DNA from: Calvatia gigantea
Taxonomy: Eukaryota > Basidiomycota > Agaricomycetes > Agaricales > Lycoperdaceae
Length of the DNA: 64,000 bases
Assembly: GCA_025093985.1 (NCBI GenBank)
Contig: JACAAK010000009.1
Span: 2,852,001-2,916,000, forward strand
Direction of reading: 5' to 3'
Position 1 is the stretch's first letter. Each line of letters starts with the position of its first letter. Shown one piece after another: positions 25,287 to 36,819 of the stretch. The position numbers and the translations under genes were made by a program. Under the pieces are notes generated by a model. It saw only the letters and a list, made by a program, of their open reading frames with translations, made no database searches and was not told the DNA's origin.

Positions 25287-26112
25287 CTGATTGGAATCCC
25301 CGCCCTGTAACCCTAAATAATTTTCTAAGTTAAACTGCGGCTGCACACTCCCGAGCTTTATGGGACGTTCACACCTCTTCGTCATCCACCGATCATCATG
25401 GTCACTAGAGCTTAAAATATTAATGTCATTCAACAACATCCGACACATTAAACACACTAGCCGGAAGAACCACCATCCCACCTTCTTGCCGGGGTCGTTG
25501 TCATATGGAGGATATAATTGAATCCCGCATCAACGTTCCCGAATGAACACGCGGATTTCGTGCTTAACGAATTTCCACTAACAACCCCGTTTCAATTTGT
25601 ATGACGACTGTCCTGGGTTTCGGGTGCGGGAAGATCGTCTAATGGCCCGCATTTTTGGAGGAGTGCGGAGGGAAGGCTGTGTTGCATATTTCTCCAGTTG
25701 TAACACTAGGACTGAATATGTCCCAGTCTTGGGATCCGACATATACCGTATGTATCATAGACTCACTGCAGGCCTGTGAAGCGGAATTTCATTAGCAGTT
25801 ACCTGGGTTTGTAAGGCCAAAGGACCAACCAGTTAATATACAGGGGTTACCAATTTTACTCTGAGCATCGGAAAGGCGAGGAAGTGGTAATGCTACAATA
25901 CAAGAAATCTGCTTCGAGAAAGGTCGAACCTCCTTTCGAAGTGAATAAATCGGGCATTTGGCACAGAGCAAGATCATAATAACAATAATAGCAGGAACAG
26001 GAGAACCGGATTAGGTGCAGATAAGCCCCCTGAGTTGTACAAATAGCAAGTGAGGTATGGAGACAGCGAGAATACTACCTGAATTTCTAGTGATGTAACA
26101 AATATGTTCTTT
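25287..26112. other. Intergenic between tRNA-Arg and the G-alpha 3' end
   Basis: No gene recognised. Open frames at 25597-25779 (+) and 25792-25977 (-) are short and lack motifs. Confidence 0.4.
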
Positions 26113-28062
26113 TTATACGAGTGCAGCTGACTGCAAGTAACCCCGGAAGATAGAATCTCGTACTGGGAAGGGCGAATGAGCATGGCGCGAAATCGGTAGG
26201 CCAGGACTCACCATTGCCAATTATGCGCTGAGTTGTCTTCGTATCCTGCGTACAAAATCGAGGGTCAAGCCATGCAAAGGCCTGGGTGGTGATGTACGTA
26301 CGACAACGCTTGTAAAATGCGTGTATAGCACGCGCCTGTTCTCGTTGTTCCTCCTATGGACTTGGAGGAAGTGGGCCCGGAAATAGTTCAACGCCGTTTC
26401 ATAATCGTTTTTGCGGTCACCGAACGAGGTTATGCTTTGTCGGAAATCAGCTAAACATCCGGGTTCGGGTGAAGCGTACGCACTATTTCCGGACTTGCAA
26501 ACCTTTGTCTAGTTTTATTTTTAAGAGGTCGGTTTTATCTAGAGTATGAATGAGGTTAATGGGCCTCGCGCGAAGAAAATTTTAAGGCCCACTCAGGAAG
26601 AGAACAAGATGGACGTTTTTCAAAAGAGCATTAGAACATATTTGTGTAAAAAGTTGAAGTGAATCGTCGATCCTATTGACGCGTGGGTCTTCCTCCAGGT
26701 ACTACACAAAATTGATGAACAATCCTGGCCGCGTATGTAAACAGGGATATACCTGATCAAACGCGCTGACTGGTGCAACGAAAATGATGGCGTTTGCATC
26801 GTCGAAATATGGTACCCAGGAGTGTCTCTGTCCACGGGCGCCACCAACATCATATAAATGCCAGGTGACCGCTTTCCCATGGATATTGACATCAAATACA
26901 TGTTCCGCAATGCCCATTGTCTGGATTCGGGCGTGCAAGATGTCCTCTGTAAGAGGCAGAGTCAATACACGTCTAACGTCAGCAATCCAGATGTCAACCA
27001 ACCAGTCGTTGGGATGTATTCGACTGCGGCAACGCGCGTGATATCCCGGAGGAAACTATGAACGATGTCAAGGAACAATTCCTGCGTTAAGTCGACAACA
27101 CGTACAATTCTGACCACTCATCAAGCTTCAACCTCCGCTTCGTTATCATCCCCTTAACGGTGGGGTGGTTCCACAGCTCCTTAATATCGGATTCGAACAA
27201 GGCAAGCATACGTGCAACGTCAAGGATGAGGATGTCTTGCATCTCGGAGGTGATACTCTCCCGTTCCCTCTTATCCTGATTGGAGCGCTTCTTGCCTAAC
27301 CGAACGAAAGCGGTTTCTAATGTCCTTGCTTGCCAACCGCTTCGTACGTAGACGCTTCCCTTCCCTGAGCCCTGAGACATCAATTCCACCGCTCAGACGA
27401 TCCGCAAGCTGTGAGTCGGTGGAAATGAGGGGGGAGAGCTTCCGCCGCAGGGAAGCGATCTGGTTAGCTCCAGGATCCTTGGACCATGGATGAGAAGGGG
27501 TTGAGAATGAGGAGGGATTGTTTGGTGAGCTAGGGGATGAGTTATATAGCGATGTTGGAGAGGAGGTTTGGTCAGCGAACCCGTGAGTATGTGGCTTTTC
27601 GTCTGTGAGAGAGATAGAGTCGCCGTCGCCATCCAGGACGTCGTCCCATGCTTCAAGAGTGTTCAAGATGTGTTTAAGTGAATGGAACAACATTAAAATA
27701 AATGACAGTTTTCCATGAAATGCGCTCTTCATCGAGCGAATTTGGTCGGTACATAAGCTGGAACTGTTTCTGCAGGGTTGATTTTCCACTTTCTGCTTGA
27801 CCTAGGAGGAGGAGCTACCATGGAGGTGAGTATATGCACATGGAAACAGCAGCTGAGAGATGCAGACCTTAACATCGCCCTTCTTTCGCCTGAGGCGCTC
27901 GCGCTCCTCTCTGAGGTCTTCGTCAATCTTCTCGGAGATGCGTTTCGCCTCGGCTTCTGTCTCAAGCCGGGCAATGCGCTCAGCTTCACTTTCTGTAGAG
28001 GGTGGCTTGAGAGCCTCAGTGATAGGGTCATCCTGGCTGTAGACGGAGGGTGTGCGCAGCAT
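26113..28062 (-). CDS. Divergent heterotrimeric G-protein alpha subunit
   Basis: GTP-binding signalling subunit at the plasma membrane. The start at 28062 gives MLRTPSVYSQDDPITEALK (no MGxxxS myristoylation signal), then an Arg/Glu-rich helix RLETEAEAKRISEKIDEDLR. The P-loop after intron 1 is LLLLGQAESGKSTLQKQ. A Ser/Pro-rich insertion (PTSLYNSSPSSPNNPSS) interrupts the helical domain. Switch I is ARIQTMGI, keeping the Arg and Mg-binding Thr. Switch II is DVGGARGQRHSW, where the usual DVGGQ glutamine is Ala. The guanine-specificity motif NKTDLL is assembled over an intron, HFTSVVDTKTTQRII corresponds to the TCAT region, and the C-terminus is DSIFRGYLQSAALV. About six introns are used and all phases agree. 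It is diverged from canonical Gpa1-type subunits and fits the expanded basidiomycete G-alpha group. It is head to head with PPIL3. Confidence 0.92.
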
Positions 28063-28255
28063 GGCTGATGAGGAGGGGGAAAGTGGTGGTACTGAAGAAA
28101 GAAGGAGTGTGAAGCACAGCACGGAAAACAGCGACCGATATTTAGTACTATCATTCACTGGTCTCCTATATTTGCATCATCGTGTGACACCTCCATTTAC
28201 TTTGGAATGTCTCTGTCACAAGATGAACTCACACTCTGTCACGCACCTGCTTGTC
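28063..28255. promoter_or_regulatory. Shared divergent promoter region (G-alpha / PPIL3)
   Basis: Only 193 bp separate the two start codons, so both transcripts must initiate from this interval or overlap. No TATA consensus is visible. The upstream in-frame extension of the G-alpha frame to 28158 is taken as noncoding. Confidence 0.5.
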
Positions 28256-29021
28256 ATGGTGCGTTCAGGTTGCCATTGATCGCCCCAGCGCCAATGCTCA
28301 TTCAACACATAGTCAGTCACCCTCCATACATCCCACGGGGACCTCAAAGTAAGAGCATTTATACATCTCTCTTCCGGCGGCGAGGACTCATTAACAGCAG
28401 ATCGAACTCTTCTGTGAAGCCGTACCCAAGGCAGCGGAGGTGCGGCTCTGTGCTTCCCAAAGCTTTGGGGTCAACTAATCGAATTCAGAATTTTCTCGCG
28501 CTTTGTGCATCAAACTACTATGATGGTTGTATCTTCCACAGAAATATAAAATCATTCATGGTACAGACTGGAGACCCCTCCGGATCGGGTAAAGCGGGCC
28601 AGAGTATTTGGGGAGCTCCTTTTGCCGACGAAATTCGGTCCACATTGAAGGTACTTAAAATTCTCCCCGCCTATGCTGCATCCGTCCTCATTTGTAATCA
28701 TCGGTCGCCAGTTTAACGCGCGAGGCATCGTTGCTATGGCTAATTCAGGGCCCGATACCAACAAATCCCAATTCTTCATCACCTATTCTAAACAGCCACA
28801 TCTTGATGGCAAATACACGATTTTCGGCAAAGTTATAGATGGCGTGGATTCGACACTTGACGCAATGGAGCGAGTGCCAGTAAACAACAAAAACAGACCA
28901 CTCACCTGAGATTAAGCTTACCCATGTGAGTGTGCAGGACTCTTTCTTAGGGCCAGGCATTCTCATCAGAACCCCTGTCAGGTCGCCATCCATGCGAATC
29001 CCATAGCAGATGCACAACTAA
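28256..29021 (+). CDS. Cyclophilin, PPIL3 type peptidyl-prolyl isomerase (frame break near the end)
   Basis: Peptidyl-prolyl cis-trans isomerase of the PPIL3/Cyp10 class, a spliceosome-associated single-domain cyclophilin in other eukaryotes. The start codon ATG (28256-28258) is followed directly by an intron. Exon 2 (28313-28348) then reads [12 protein letters not shown], next [88 protein letters not shown] and [14 protein letters not shown]. The catalytic Arg (FHR) and the Q-F-F-I element are present. At 28907 one extra T makes a TGA after KNRPLT. Skipping it restores EIKLTH and, over an intron, [13 protein letters not shown] ending at 29021. It is therefore a C-terminal truncation or an assembly error. 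Confidence 0.9.
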
Positions 29022-29215
29022 GGACCTGATGTCAATTTGTGTAGGAACCTCATTCGGGTATCCCGGTTGCTGAATCCTGTCGACAGGATTGGCGTGCCAG
29101 CGCTATGGTGCTGTCAAAAAGCTATGTATGCAATGTGCTGTTTACTTGCACATGTAGTATTTTCTCTACTGCACAGAAAATTGATCTGGAACATTCCTTC
29201 TGCGTTGCCATAGCA

Positions 29216-30536
29216 TCATCGTTTGATAAATCCAACTAGTTCCTTCTGAAGTTCTTTCTGTCGACGTGCTCTCTCAAGGTCGTCAACACTCCGGAGTTCA
29301 TACACAACGTCACGGGTCTTCCCAAAATACACCTGTCGATGCAAAGATAAAAATCCATCCCATCTGTTCCTGATTGATAAGTGCGTCCATACCTCTTGAA
29401 GTGAGTTGCGCATTTTGATTTCCATCTCTTCAATCATCCGGCCAGTATTGGTGATATGGGAAGAGGGATCGTGGATAGGCCAATCTTGTTCATGCTACAA
29501 CAGGATATTCATCAGTTCAGGCCAGATTCTCGGGCAGGGCGTGGGTATGATCAGAATCCGACCAACTTCAAGTCCACGGATTTACCTCACCCACCCTCGA
29601 TCACAACCCGGAAGGACAGCCATAAAGGAGGAAAATAAGCCCATAAAGTAGAGAAAACCCCATACCTGTCTCGTCATGCTTCCACTGAGTGTTATCTCAC
29701 CCTTTCGTTTGCATTGAATCTCTCTGTATTTCCCATTCCCAACATCGCCATCAGTCTTCCTTTGGTTGTCTCCACCCTCTTCCGACACTTGATAGGTCGT
29801 GAGCTGCAACATAACCGTGGAAGTGAGTTTGTAATGCGCTTGTCGCCCTCGCTCGGCAGATTCGAAAACGTGGATCGAGTCCCATGAACCCGAGGGTTCT
29901 TGGTTTGAAGAAGGTGTCATCGCTAATCAAAGCCGGAGGGATGCGTAAAAGGAGTTTAATATTGAACTTAATCGCGCCTCCATAATTTGGCAAACAACGC
30001 ACTCTTCTTGAACAAAACAACACCTGCGAACCCTCCATCTTCAAGGTCCCAGAGGTAGACCGACGATACCCCTCCTTCATAGTACCTGTGGGATACATCA
30101 ATGCTTGACACGCAACAGGGCATGAGCGCACACACATCTCACGATACGTGTCGAACGCTTCATTCGCCATGATCTCGAGTTTGCGCAGCCTCGGCGTGGG
30201 GACAGTCCCGTCATCCAGTGGAGGATCATATTCATTTGACCAAGGTGACCTACATCATCATTGATGTTGTTCAGTACCCCGGCCATATAAAACCACCATA
30301 GAGACCCGCCGTACTGAGACGTACCGGTAGCTATCACCGTCCCTGTTGTAATCGCAAGCGAGATAGTCACGCCCGGTCGCCCGGTCGGTCTTGAGCTGGA
30401 GTGGCTGATCGACACTTCCAAGGAGATCGTCTGCGTAGTCTGGACAGATCGTAATTAGCGCGTTGACATTCTCTTCTGTTCGTGTCGGAGGCAAACGCCT
30501 CATGAGATCAAGCATGGAGTCGACGAGTTCCGCCAT
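29216..30536 (-). CDS. CAP2: F-actin-capping protein subunit beta
   Basis: Beta subunit of capping protein, which with the alpha subunit binds and blocks barbed ends of actin filaments. Minus-strand exons: [162 protein letters not shown] and [20 protein letters not shown], ending LVGFIKR. The full family length is present and the phases I checked agree. An 87-nt, stop-free, in-frame segment (29702-29788) separates TTYQ from GEITLSG and is best read as an intron with ordinary GT/AG borders, because homologues lack it. Confidence 0.93.
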
Positions 30537-30786
30537 TGTACTAGCGGAGCCAGAGCCAGGGTGTTGGAACTAGGGAGAGAGATGTCGCGCAGCGTGTTGC
30601 TGATACCATTAGTGTTCAGATAAGGTTATCAGTTACGAGAGGACACACGCTCAGTGTAATACGATAGAGTAACTTTGGGAGGGTGGGCGCCGGGAGTATA
30701 TGGAGAGAGGGCAAACTCTGATTGTGTTTTGGAGGACGGTTGCAGCCTTTCGCGCAAGAGAGAAAAAGGAAAAAGAACAATGCCGA
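30537..30786. other. Spacer between capping protein gene and tRNA-Thr
   Basis: Short promoter-side spacer. It contains T-rich sequence on the minus strand (about 30762-30778) just past the tRNA 3' end, which can serve as the Pol III terminator. Confidence 0.5.
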
Positions 30787-30869
30787 TGCCCCACACCAGG
30801 ATTGAACTAGTGACCTTCTCATGAACCTGTCGGTACAAGTGAGACGCGCTACCACTACGCCAGCAGGGC
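30787..30869 (-). tRNA. tRNA-Thr(TGT), with intron
   Basis: Full cloverleaf on the minus strand. The acceptor stem GCCCTGC pairs with GTGGGGC (two G-U pairs), with discriminator A. The D arm is GCGTAGTGGTAGCGC, the anticodon stem TCTCA pairs with TGAGA, and the T arm is ACTAG-TTCAATC-CTGGT. Anticodon loop CTTGTA followed by an intron of about 11 nt gives anticodon TGT. T-runs directly downstream on the minus strand form the terminator. Confidence 0.88.
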
Positions 30870-31468
30870 TCCATTGCATGTTCTCCCCGCAGTCATTTCA
30901 GGACATCTATGTACATAATCATCGATGAATACACCTGATTTTAATAACATTTTCCCACGGATTAAAGGTTTTCCGCTCCATGCCAATTAAAAAAGAAAGA
31001 AGTCAAATCAACTTGGATGCAATCCATACGCACAGACCACCTGCATGTGATGTCGGCCAAGAGATAATAAAATACTTTGAATTTGCGGTCTACGGGATGT
31101 TGACTGATCGAGGTGCTGTCACGCTGGCCGGAGCCCGGGAGTAGCCGAAAAGCGATGCCGAAATCTGTGGTATGGGCAACGTGGTCATTTTCGAAACTTG
31201 GCTCGCAACCACCATCTTTCTCGTCTCTCTCGTGAAGGTTTTGCCCAAAGCTCTTCACAATAGCGTCTACCCACCGTTCTCATTCTTCCCATATCCTCTT
31301 CTGTATCTGCAGAGGATTCATGCTTCGTCCGCCAATTGCTATAGCAAAGCGTAAACGTTCTGTCTCCATATCTTCTACCAGTTTTGTAAGCAATTTTTGT
31401 CTTTTCTGAAAAATTTGAACAATGTTGACCTTGCCATCCAGCAACGTTGAGTTACCCATACGCCCAAC
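30870..31468. other. Intergenic spacer upstream of eIF5
   Basis: No gene recognised. Open frames on both strands (30962-31258, 31172-31354) are unremarkable. The interval holds the eIF5 promoter. Confidence 0.45.
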
Positions 31469-32888
31469 ATGGCTTCAGGACCCACTGTAAACATCCGTCG
31501 CGATGTCGATGACAAGTTCTACCGCTACCGGTAAGTTCTTCGTGATTCTTTCGCAATCGGTATGTTAATGGGTGTATAGTATGCCCGTCTTGACTACCAA
31601 AATCGAAGGCAAAGGAAATGGCATCAAGACCGTCGTTCCTAACATGTCCGACGTATCCCGTGCGCTCAGCCGTCCTCCGACCTATCCCACCAAGTTCTTT
31701 GGTTGTGAACTCGGCGCGCAAACTTCATTCGATGAAAAGAACGACAGGTACATCGTCAATGGTGCTCACGATGCCAACCGCCTCCGCGAGCTTCTCGACG
31801 CATTCATCGAGAAATTTGTCTTGTGCAAGTCTTGCAAGAATCCGGAAACGGATCTTGTTGTCCTCAAGAGCGGCAGGAACGAAGAAATTGTCCGCGACTG
31901 CAAGGCATGCGGCGAACGCACTGATGTGGACATGCGTCACAAGTTGACTACGTTCATTCTCAAGAATCCTCCTGTCAAGTCGAAGAAGGACAAGAAGAGG
32001 AATGTCGGCACCGCCGCTGCCAGTGTTGGTGGAGGCAATTCTCCCCCCCACGAGGCGAGGGATGCTGACAAAGCCCATGGAGCTGCTGATGGGGCTGAGA
32101 GTGATGATGAGTTGACGAAAAAGATCAAGGCCGAAGCTGCGGAGCTTAATACCGAATCCCTTGTCGCGGAGGAGGACTGGGCTGCTGACACATCCCCTGA
32201 GGCTGTCAAGCAGCGCATGAAGGCCCTCGAGAATAGTATGGCGGCTGCCGTCATTGGTGGGGATGACGAGGGTAGCGATGAGGGCGCCAATAGTCCCTAC
32301 TCTCAACTCGGCAAATGGGTGGAAGAGAATCGTGATGCTCCAGATGGTCTCAAGGCCTTTTCGGTGGAGGTTTACAAGAAAGTCCAAGAGCTGGGCATTG
32401 AAAGGAAGCACAGGGCTGTCTTGGTCCTTATACAAGCTCTTTTAACTGACGACGCCCTCAATGAGCTCAAAAATTACCTTGCTCTGTTCAAGAAGGTGGG
32501 TGTTCCTATTCCTATGCCCTTGTGCAGCCCTTAAACTGATGTGCGAATAGATGGTAACCTCGGAGCGACACCAAAAGGCTCTACTTGGTGGTTTGGAACG
32601 TTTGGTTGGGTTGATGCACCCCTCTCTTGTTCCTGCCGTCCCAAAGTTGTTAATGGAATTCTACCAAGCTGATATCCTGGAGGAGGAAGTCATCACCCAG
32701 TGGGGCACTCACGTCAGCAAGAAATATGTTGACAGGGATACTAGCAAGAAGGTTCGGAAGGCAAGCGAGCCATTCCTTAAGGTGCGTTTCTCCCTGTACC
32801 CGCAGAAACTTAATCTGGTAGCTCATGGTCACTCTTGTAGTGGCTCGCGGAAGCCGAGGATGATGAAGACGACGAGGAAGAGGAGTAA
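31469..32888 (+). CDS. TIF5: Translation initiation factor eIF5
   Basis: GTPase-activating protein for eIF2 in the 43S/48S complex. It starts [20 protein letters not shown], with one intron before [15 protein letters not shown] carrying the catalytic N-terminal Arg region. The zinc ribbon is [13 protein letters not shown] with [17 protein letters not shown] (two CxxC pairs). An acidic/basic linker follows, then a W2-type HEAT domain with [14 protein letters not shown] and [15 protein letters not shown], ending [15 protein letters not shown], the aromatic-acidic box that binds eIF2-beta and eIF3. Three introns are visible and all phases agree. Full length, about 410 residues. Confidence 0.96.
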
Positions 32889-33433
32889 CACGTTTAGTTT
32901 CATAGTTCATGTATAGGATATATGTTTCGTTCTGCGTGCATCTAAGTCTAGGTTGGGCCGACAATGGCAAGGCTATCGTGCGTGTGAATCCGACTGGACG
33001 GAACCGTTGTGAGGCCTAGGCATCCACGTGCAACCTTGTTTTAGCATCTAACTTGGGAGGCCTGGACTCTGGAACTTTCACATAAGTACACTACATATCA
33101 ACAACCTGCCTCCAGTCTCAGTAAGTTAACGCTCAGTACACGGCCATTCTGAGATCGCCGGCAAGCGAGATACACCGCCCTAAAGCCTACAAAGATACAG
33201 CCAAGCTTCTCTCGGTCCCGCTACATTTACCACCACTTCGGTCAAGAACACAACCGCACACAACGACAATAATGACTTCCATTTTGCCTTGAGCGCCCCG
33301 ATAATATCGACCACAAAGCGGCACCTTTACCGGATTACCTGATGACAGCCTATGCTAATCAGACGATCGTGGACGTTCCCATGGCGCTTCTCCAACAACA
33401 CGCGCACTTGGCAGCTTACCACCACCTGCAGTG
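32889..33433. other. Intergenic spacer upstream of the DUF4238 gene
   Basis: No gene recognised. The sequence is AT/CA-rich without long conserved frames. Confidence 0.45.
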
Positions 33434-35228
33434 ATGCCACCCAAACCACAAGCCGGTTCCGCCCCAAAACCCCAATACCAACATTACATTCCACGTTTCA
33501 TTCTTCGGAAGTTTCTTGAAGCACAGGGTCCACCCAAGTAAGTCTCGTGTAGATATAATTTAGCGCATGGGGTAGGCTCATATATGCGCGTGATTATTGC
33601 CCAGGATGAGTAAATAACGAAGCAAGGAATACCGCAAAGTAAAGAAGAAAGGGGTCGAGACGGAACTTCTCAATGTCTACAATCTCTCCACTCAGACCCT
33701 ACAATTGTCACCAATTTCCACCAGCCTCGGGGAGGTGAACCTCTACACTGAAATTACCGGTGAAATAAGCTCGCAACACGTTGAGGAGAAGCTGTCACGT
33801 CTCGAAAATGAGGCAGCGAAGGACATTACGGCCATCCAGGAAGTGCGCGGTCAAGGCGATTTCGTTCTGACCCAGCACTCTTTGGACGTCCTTCACAAAT
33901 TCGTTTACATAATGCATTACCGAAAGCCGAATATTCGAGCCAAATACTTCAACGTCGATCTGGATGATCCCCTTTCAGATTGGATTCAGCGATACATGCA
34001 CACACACCAAATAGAGACGCCTGAGGACTTGTGGTTGCATGGTCTTGCCTATATTCTGGACACTTCGCATCCGGAAATCGTCTCAAAAGGGGAGCAGATC
34101 TATGCTCAATATGGGGCCAAATTAGTCGAAATGGGGTCTTCGAAAGTCGACCCTAACCTCGAGAATTAGTTCACCGTCGATTACCGGTCCCTGATGAACT
34201 CGCATTACTTCGGCCTTTGGGAAGCTGCGCCAGGGTGCGAGTTTATCATGGGGAACAACTGTTTTGGTCTCTGGGAGGGTTTGCTCATGGGGAGGCCTGA
34301 TATCCACCGGATCTTCATCATCAGTCCCAAACTTGTCCTTGTTCTTCGTAGCAATAGCCTCCGACGGCATAGCGAAGAGACACTTCGCCCATCCACCAAA
34401 AGCGCTCTGGCCAATGTCACTATGCTATCCCCTACACCCTGGACTCATGGTGGCGTTGCGGCTGGGCCCAATGAACCTTCCCAGAAACGCGGTACCGCAG
34501 CAGTGGCTCAGAAAGATGCCTTCACATACAAAGTCACGAAGCTCACTGAAACACAGACTCAGGAGGTGAATGAAGTTATATTACTGAGCGTCAAACGCGA
34601 CGGTGCTGTGGTTTTTGCATCGAAAGAGCATATGTTGAAAGCCATTCGCTATCACATTACTTCGCCTGACACGATTGTCCAGTTCCAAAATCCATTTGAA
34701 AAATTTTCTGCGTTCCTGTTTGCCCTTGAGCATATCCCCATCCTAACAAGGAACACCATTGCAACCGTTGAATCCGACGCCAATTTCCGTCTCCGCGTCG
34801 TTCTTGAGGTTCTCCGCCGACGCCTTGGTCAATTCCGGTCCGAGTGGGATTCCTGCTACTGGTGTTATCGTTGCATGACAGCTGATCCTAATCAGACCCA
34901 CCCCCTTGTCACTATTATGCGCCTTTGACTCTCACAGACAAAAGCGCTGATCGGTGCCATAGACGAGAAAAAGGGCCCGCACAAAAAACCGTCAGCGCGC
35001 ATCGTCGATAGTTTGTCCAAGGTGGATTCCGATCAGGTACTGGGATGTGTGGGCATAGTACTGAGGATGCTAGTGAAGGGTGACGAGGTGGAACCCTGTA
35101 CCGACCTGGCTTCTATCAAAGATTCAACCATGGTGGGCCTTGTTGAGTGGATGGCAAAAGAACAGCCAGACCTCCTTAATCGTCTTGTCAGCCCTACCAC
35201 TTACGGGAGGTTGACTCAAGTTTGTTAA
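33434..35228 (+). CDS. DUF4238 domain protein (in-frame stop or short intron)
   Basis: Member of the DUF4238 family. Function is unknown; related proteins are often expanded in mushroom genomes. It starts MPPKPQAGSAPKPQYQHYIP RFILRKF, the diagnostic HYIPRF motif. Intron 1 joins to KEYRKVKKKGVETELLNVYN, then SQHVEEKLSRLENEAAK, DVLHKFVYIMHYRKPNI, MNSHYFGLWEAAPGCEFIMG, FGLWEGLLMGRPDIHRIFII and TYKVTKLTETQTQEVNEVIL. A TAG at 34167-34169 lies in the same frame between DPNLEN and FTVDYRSL. A 45-nt intron (34125-34169, weak donor gtcgaa) would remove it, otherwise it is a nonsense codon. The 3' end is uncertain: the main frame stops at 34928, and further exons (TKALIGAIDEKK, LVEWMAKEQPDLLNRLV) may extend it to 35228. 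Confidence 0.72.
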
Positions 35229-35963
35229 AACATCAATCGGTCTTGAAACCTATCCTGAAAAACGGTTAAACCGCGTTGTACACTTAAGACTTCCGAATCC
35301 AAGACGTCCCACTGCACCAAGAATGAGGCAAGGCGCCCTCTGCCCCGGTGGTAGTAGCCTCTCCCTAAAAGAATCAGTTGGGGCAATCCGGAAATGATGC
35401 TATACATGCTTACACCAGGGGTATTCATCCAGTAGTACAAATCACTCAACCTAGCATCAGGTACACTCCTGGATACCGCTCCCCGGGCTTATGCCCAGCC
35501 CGTGAATTGAGTGGCAGATTGAAAGTGGGTGACAGCAATGATTCACTGGACGGAGGTCCATCCTGTTGGGTCACCCGGGGATTCTTCTATGGGCCCAAGG
35601 ACCACAAGTAGCAACATGGATTTTGTCAGAGACCCCAGGTAGAATGGTACATGTCCAAATAAGAAGCTCTACGAAACCACTAGGATTGCCGTGTCTGCAT
35701 GTGAACTCGGGGTCAACATTGCATTGTTAAAGGTTGTGGTGATTCAAGGACCCCAGTACTGGCATGTATGCCCTCCCTAGGATGATATAGGAAATATTTC
35801 AGAAAATAGGACAATGCCTAACCTCAACATCATCCGACGGGCGGTGGGGTTGAAATCAAAATAAGGGAAATTGTCACCAATCAATTGAGGGGGTTTGTTT
35901 TTTTCTATCTAGACGGCAGTCTCTTTAGCTGCGGGACTGCAGCTAGACAATACGGGAGGAGCT
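35229..35963. other. Convergent intergenic spacer
   Basis: The 3' flanks of the DUF4238 and COQ9 genes meet here. Short open frames at 35225-35449 and 35378-35611 carry no motif. Confidence 0.4.
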
Positions 35964-36819
35964 TCAGAAAACACCAGCACTTTTGATGATCCCTTTACAG
36001 CTCTTGAAAAGGTATGACGAGAACAAACCGATCTCATCAAGTGACTTCTTGAGGTGCGACGATGATGCAAGAAGAGATTCGAGGAACTGAATCGCTGTGT
36101 GAGGTGACGTTATTTGATGGAGTTCTGGATAAGCATTCAATATGAGGGGTCTACCGATCACCTAAAACTGAATTACCTGCAGCTGAATAGATGGCTGCCA
36201 GGGAGACCCGCCGAGCATACCAAGAGAGCTATAAATCCGGAGAATTTAGTATGGGGGCACCAAAGATCCATGGAGGTGGGTGTACCTCAGTGGACGTATC
36301 CCCGCTTAAGTAGCAAGCCTCATCTGCTTATTTCCAACGCATGCCTTAAGGCTGGGAGTGGGTCCACAGGTGGAATCTGGAGCGGGCCTAGCTTGACCAA
36401 GGACGACGAACTAGAGGCAAGCAGCGCGAAAGCATTGGGCAGATGCTCCAACACTGGTCCATTGTACTTGAGCCGCTCTTCAAGTATCTGCTTAACCGTG
36501 GGCACCCTGTCCTTGAGTTTCAGACAGGGCTTGGGCACGCGACTTCATGTGTTCGATGCCCTCGTCGAAGAAACACTTAATGAGAGTATGCTGGGCCTGT
36601 GTACCCTGACCAAACAAAGCAGAGACAGCAGCATCCGAGAGAGTTACAGAGTGCGTTTCTGGGGGGGGGAGTTGGAGGACAGAACGAGCTAGTGCGTCAC
36701 GAGTAAACCCGTGGGTTTTGACGAGTGGGAGTGCAAGCCGTAGCAAGCGCGTACTAAGTAAGTTAAAGTCAGCATCTTCTAATTTCATGTTTGCTCACAT
36801 ACTTGGTCGACGCCGCCAT
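35964..36819 (-). CDS. COQ9: COQ9 family ubiquinone biosynthesis protein (two frame breaks)
   Basis: Lipid-binding accessory protein of the mitochondrial coenzyme Q synthesis complex, needed for the COQ7 hydroxylation step. The best start at 36819 (MAASTN) splices over a 49-nt intron to TRLLRLALPLVKTHGFTRDA, then SVTLSDAAVSALFGQGTQAQ, HTLIKCFFDEGIEHMKSRAQ, VPTVKQILEERLKYNGPVLE, HLPNAFALLASSSSSLVK, DEACYLSGDTSTE, SWYARRVSLAAIYSAA, and ELHQITSPHTAIQFLESLLA to KGIIKSAGVF. These cover the whole COQ9 fold. Two one-base frame changes are needed: one between about 36500 and 36545, and one at about 36325 (an extra A before DEACYL). No intron can account for either. The short N-terminus shows no clear mitochondrial presequence. 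Confidence 0.85.

Noticed and set aside
31725..32435. Minus-strand open frame of 236 codons inside eIF5
   Set aside because: It is the antisense shadow of the highly conserved eIF5 coding exon; its translation has no family signature.
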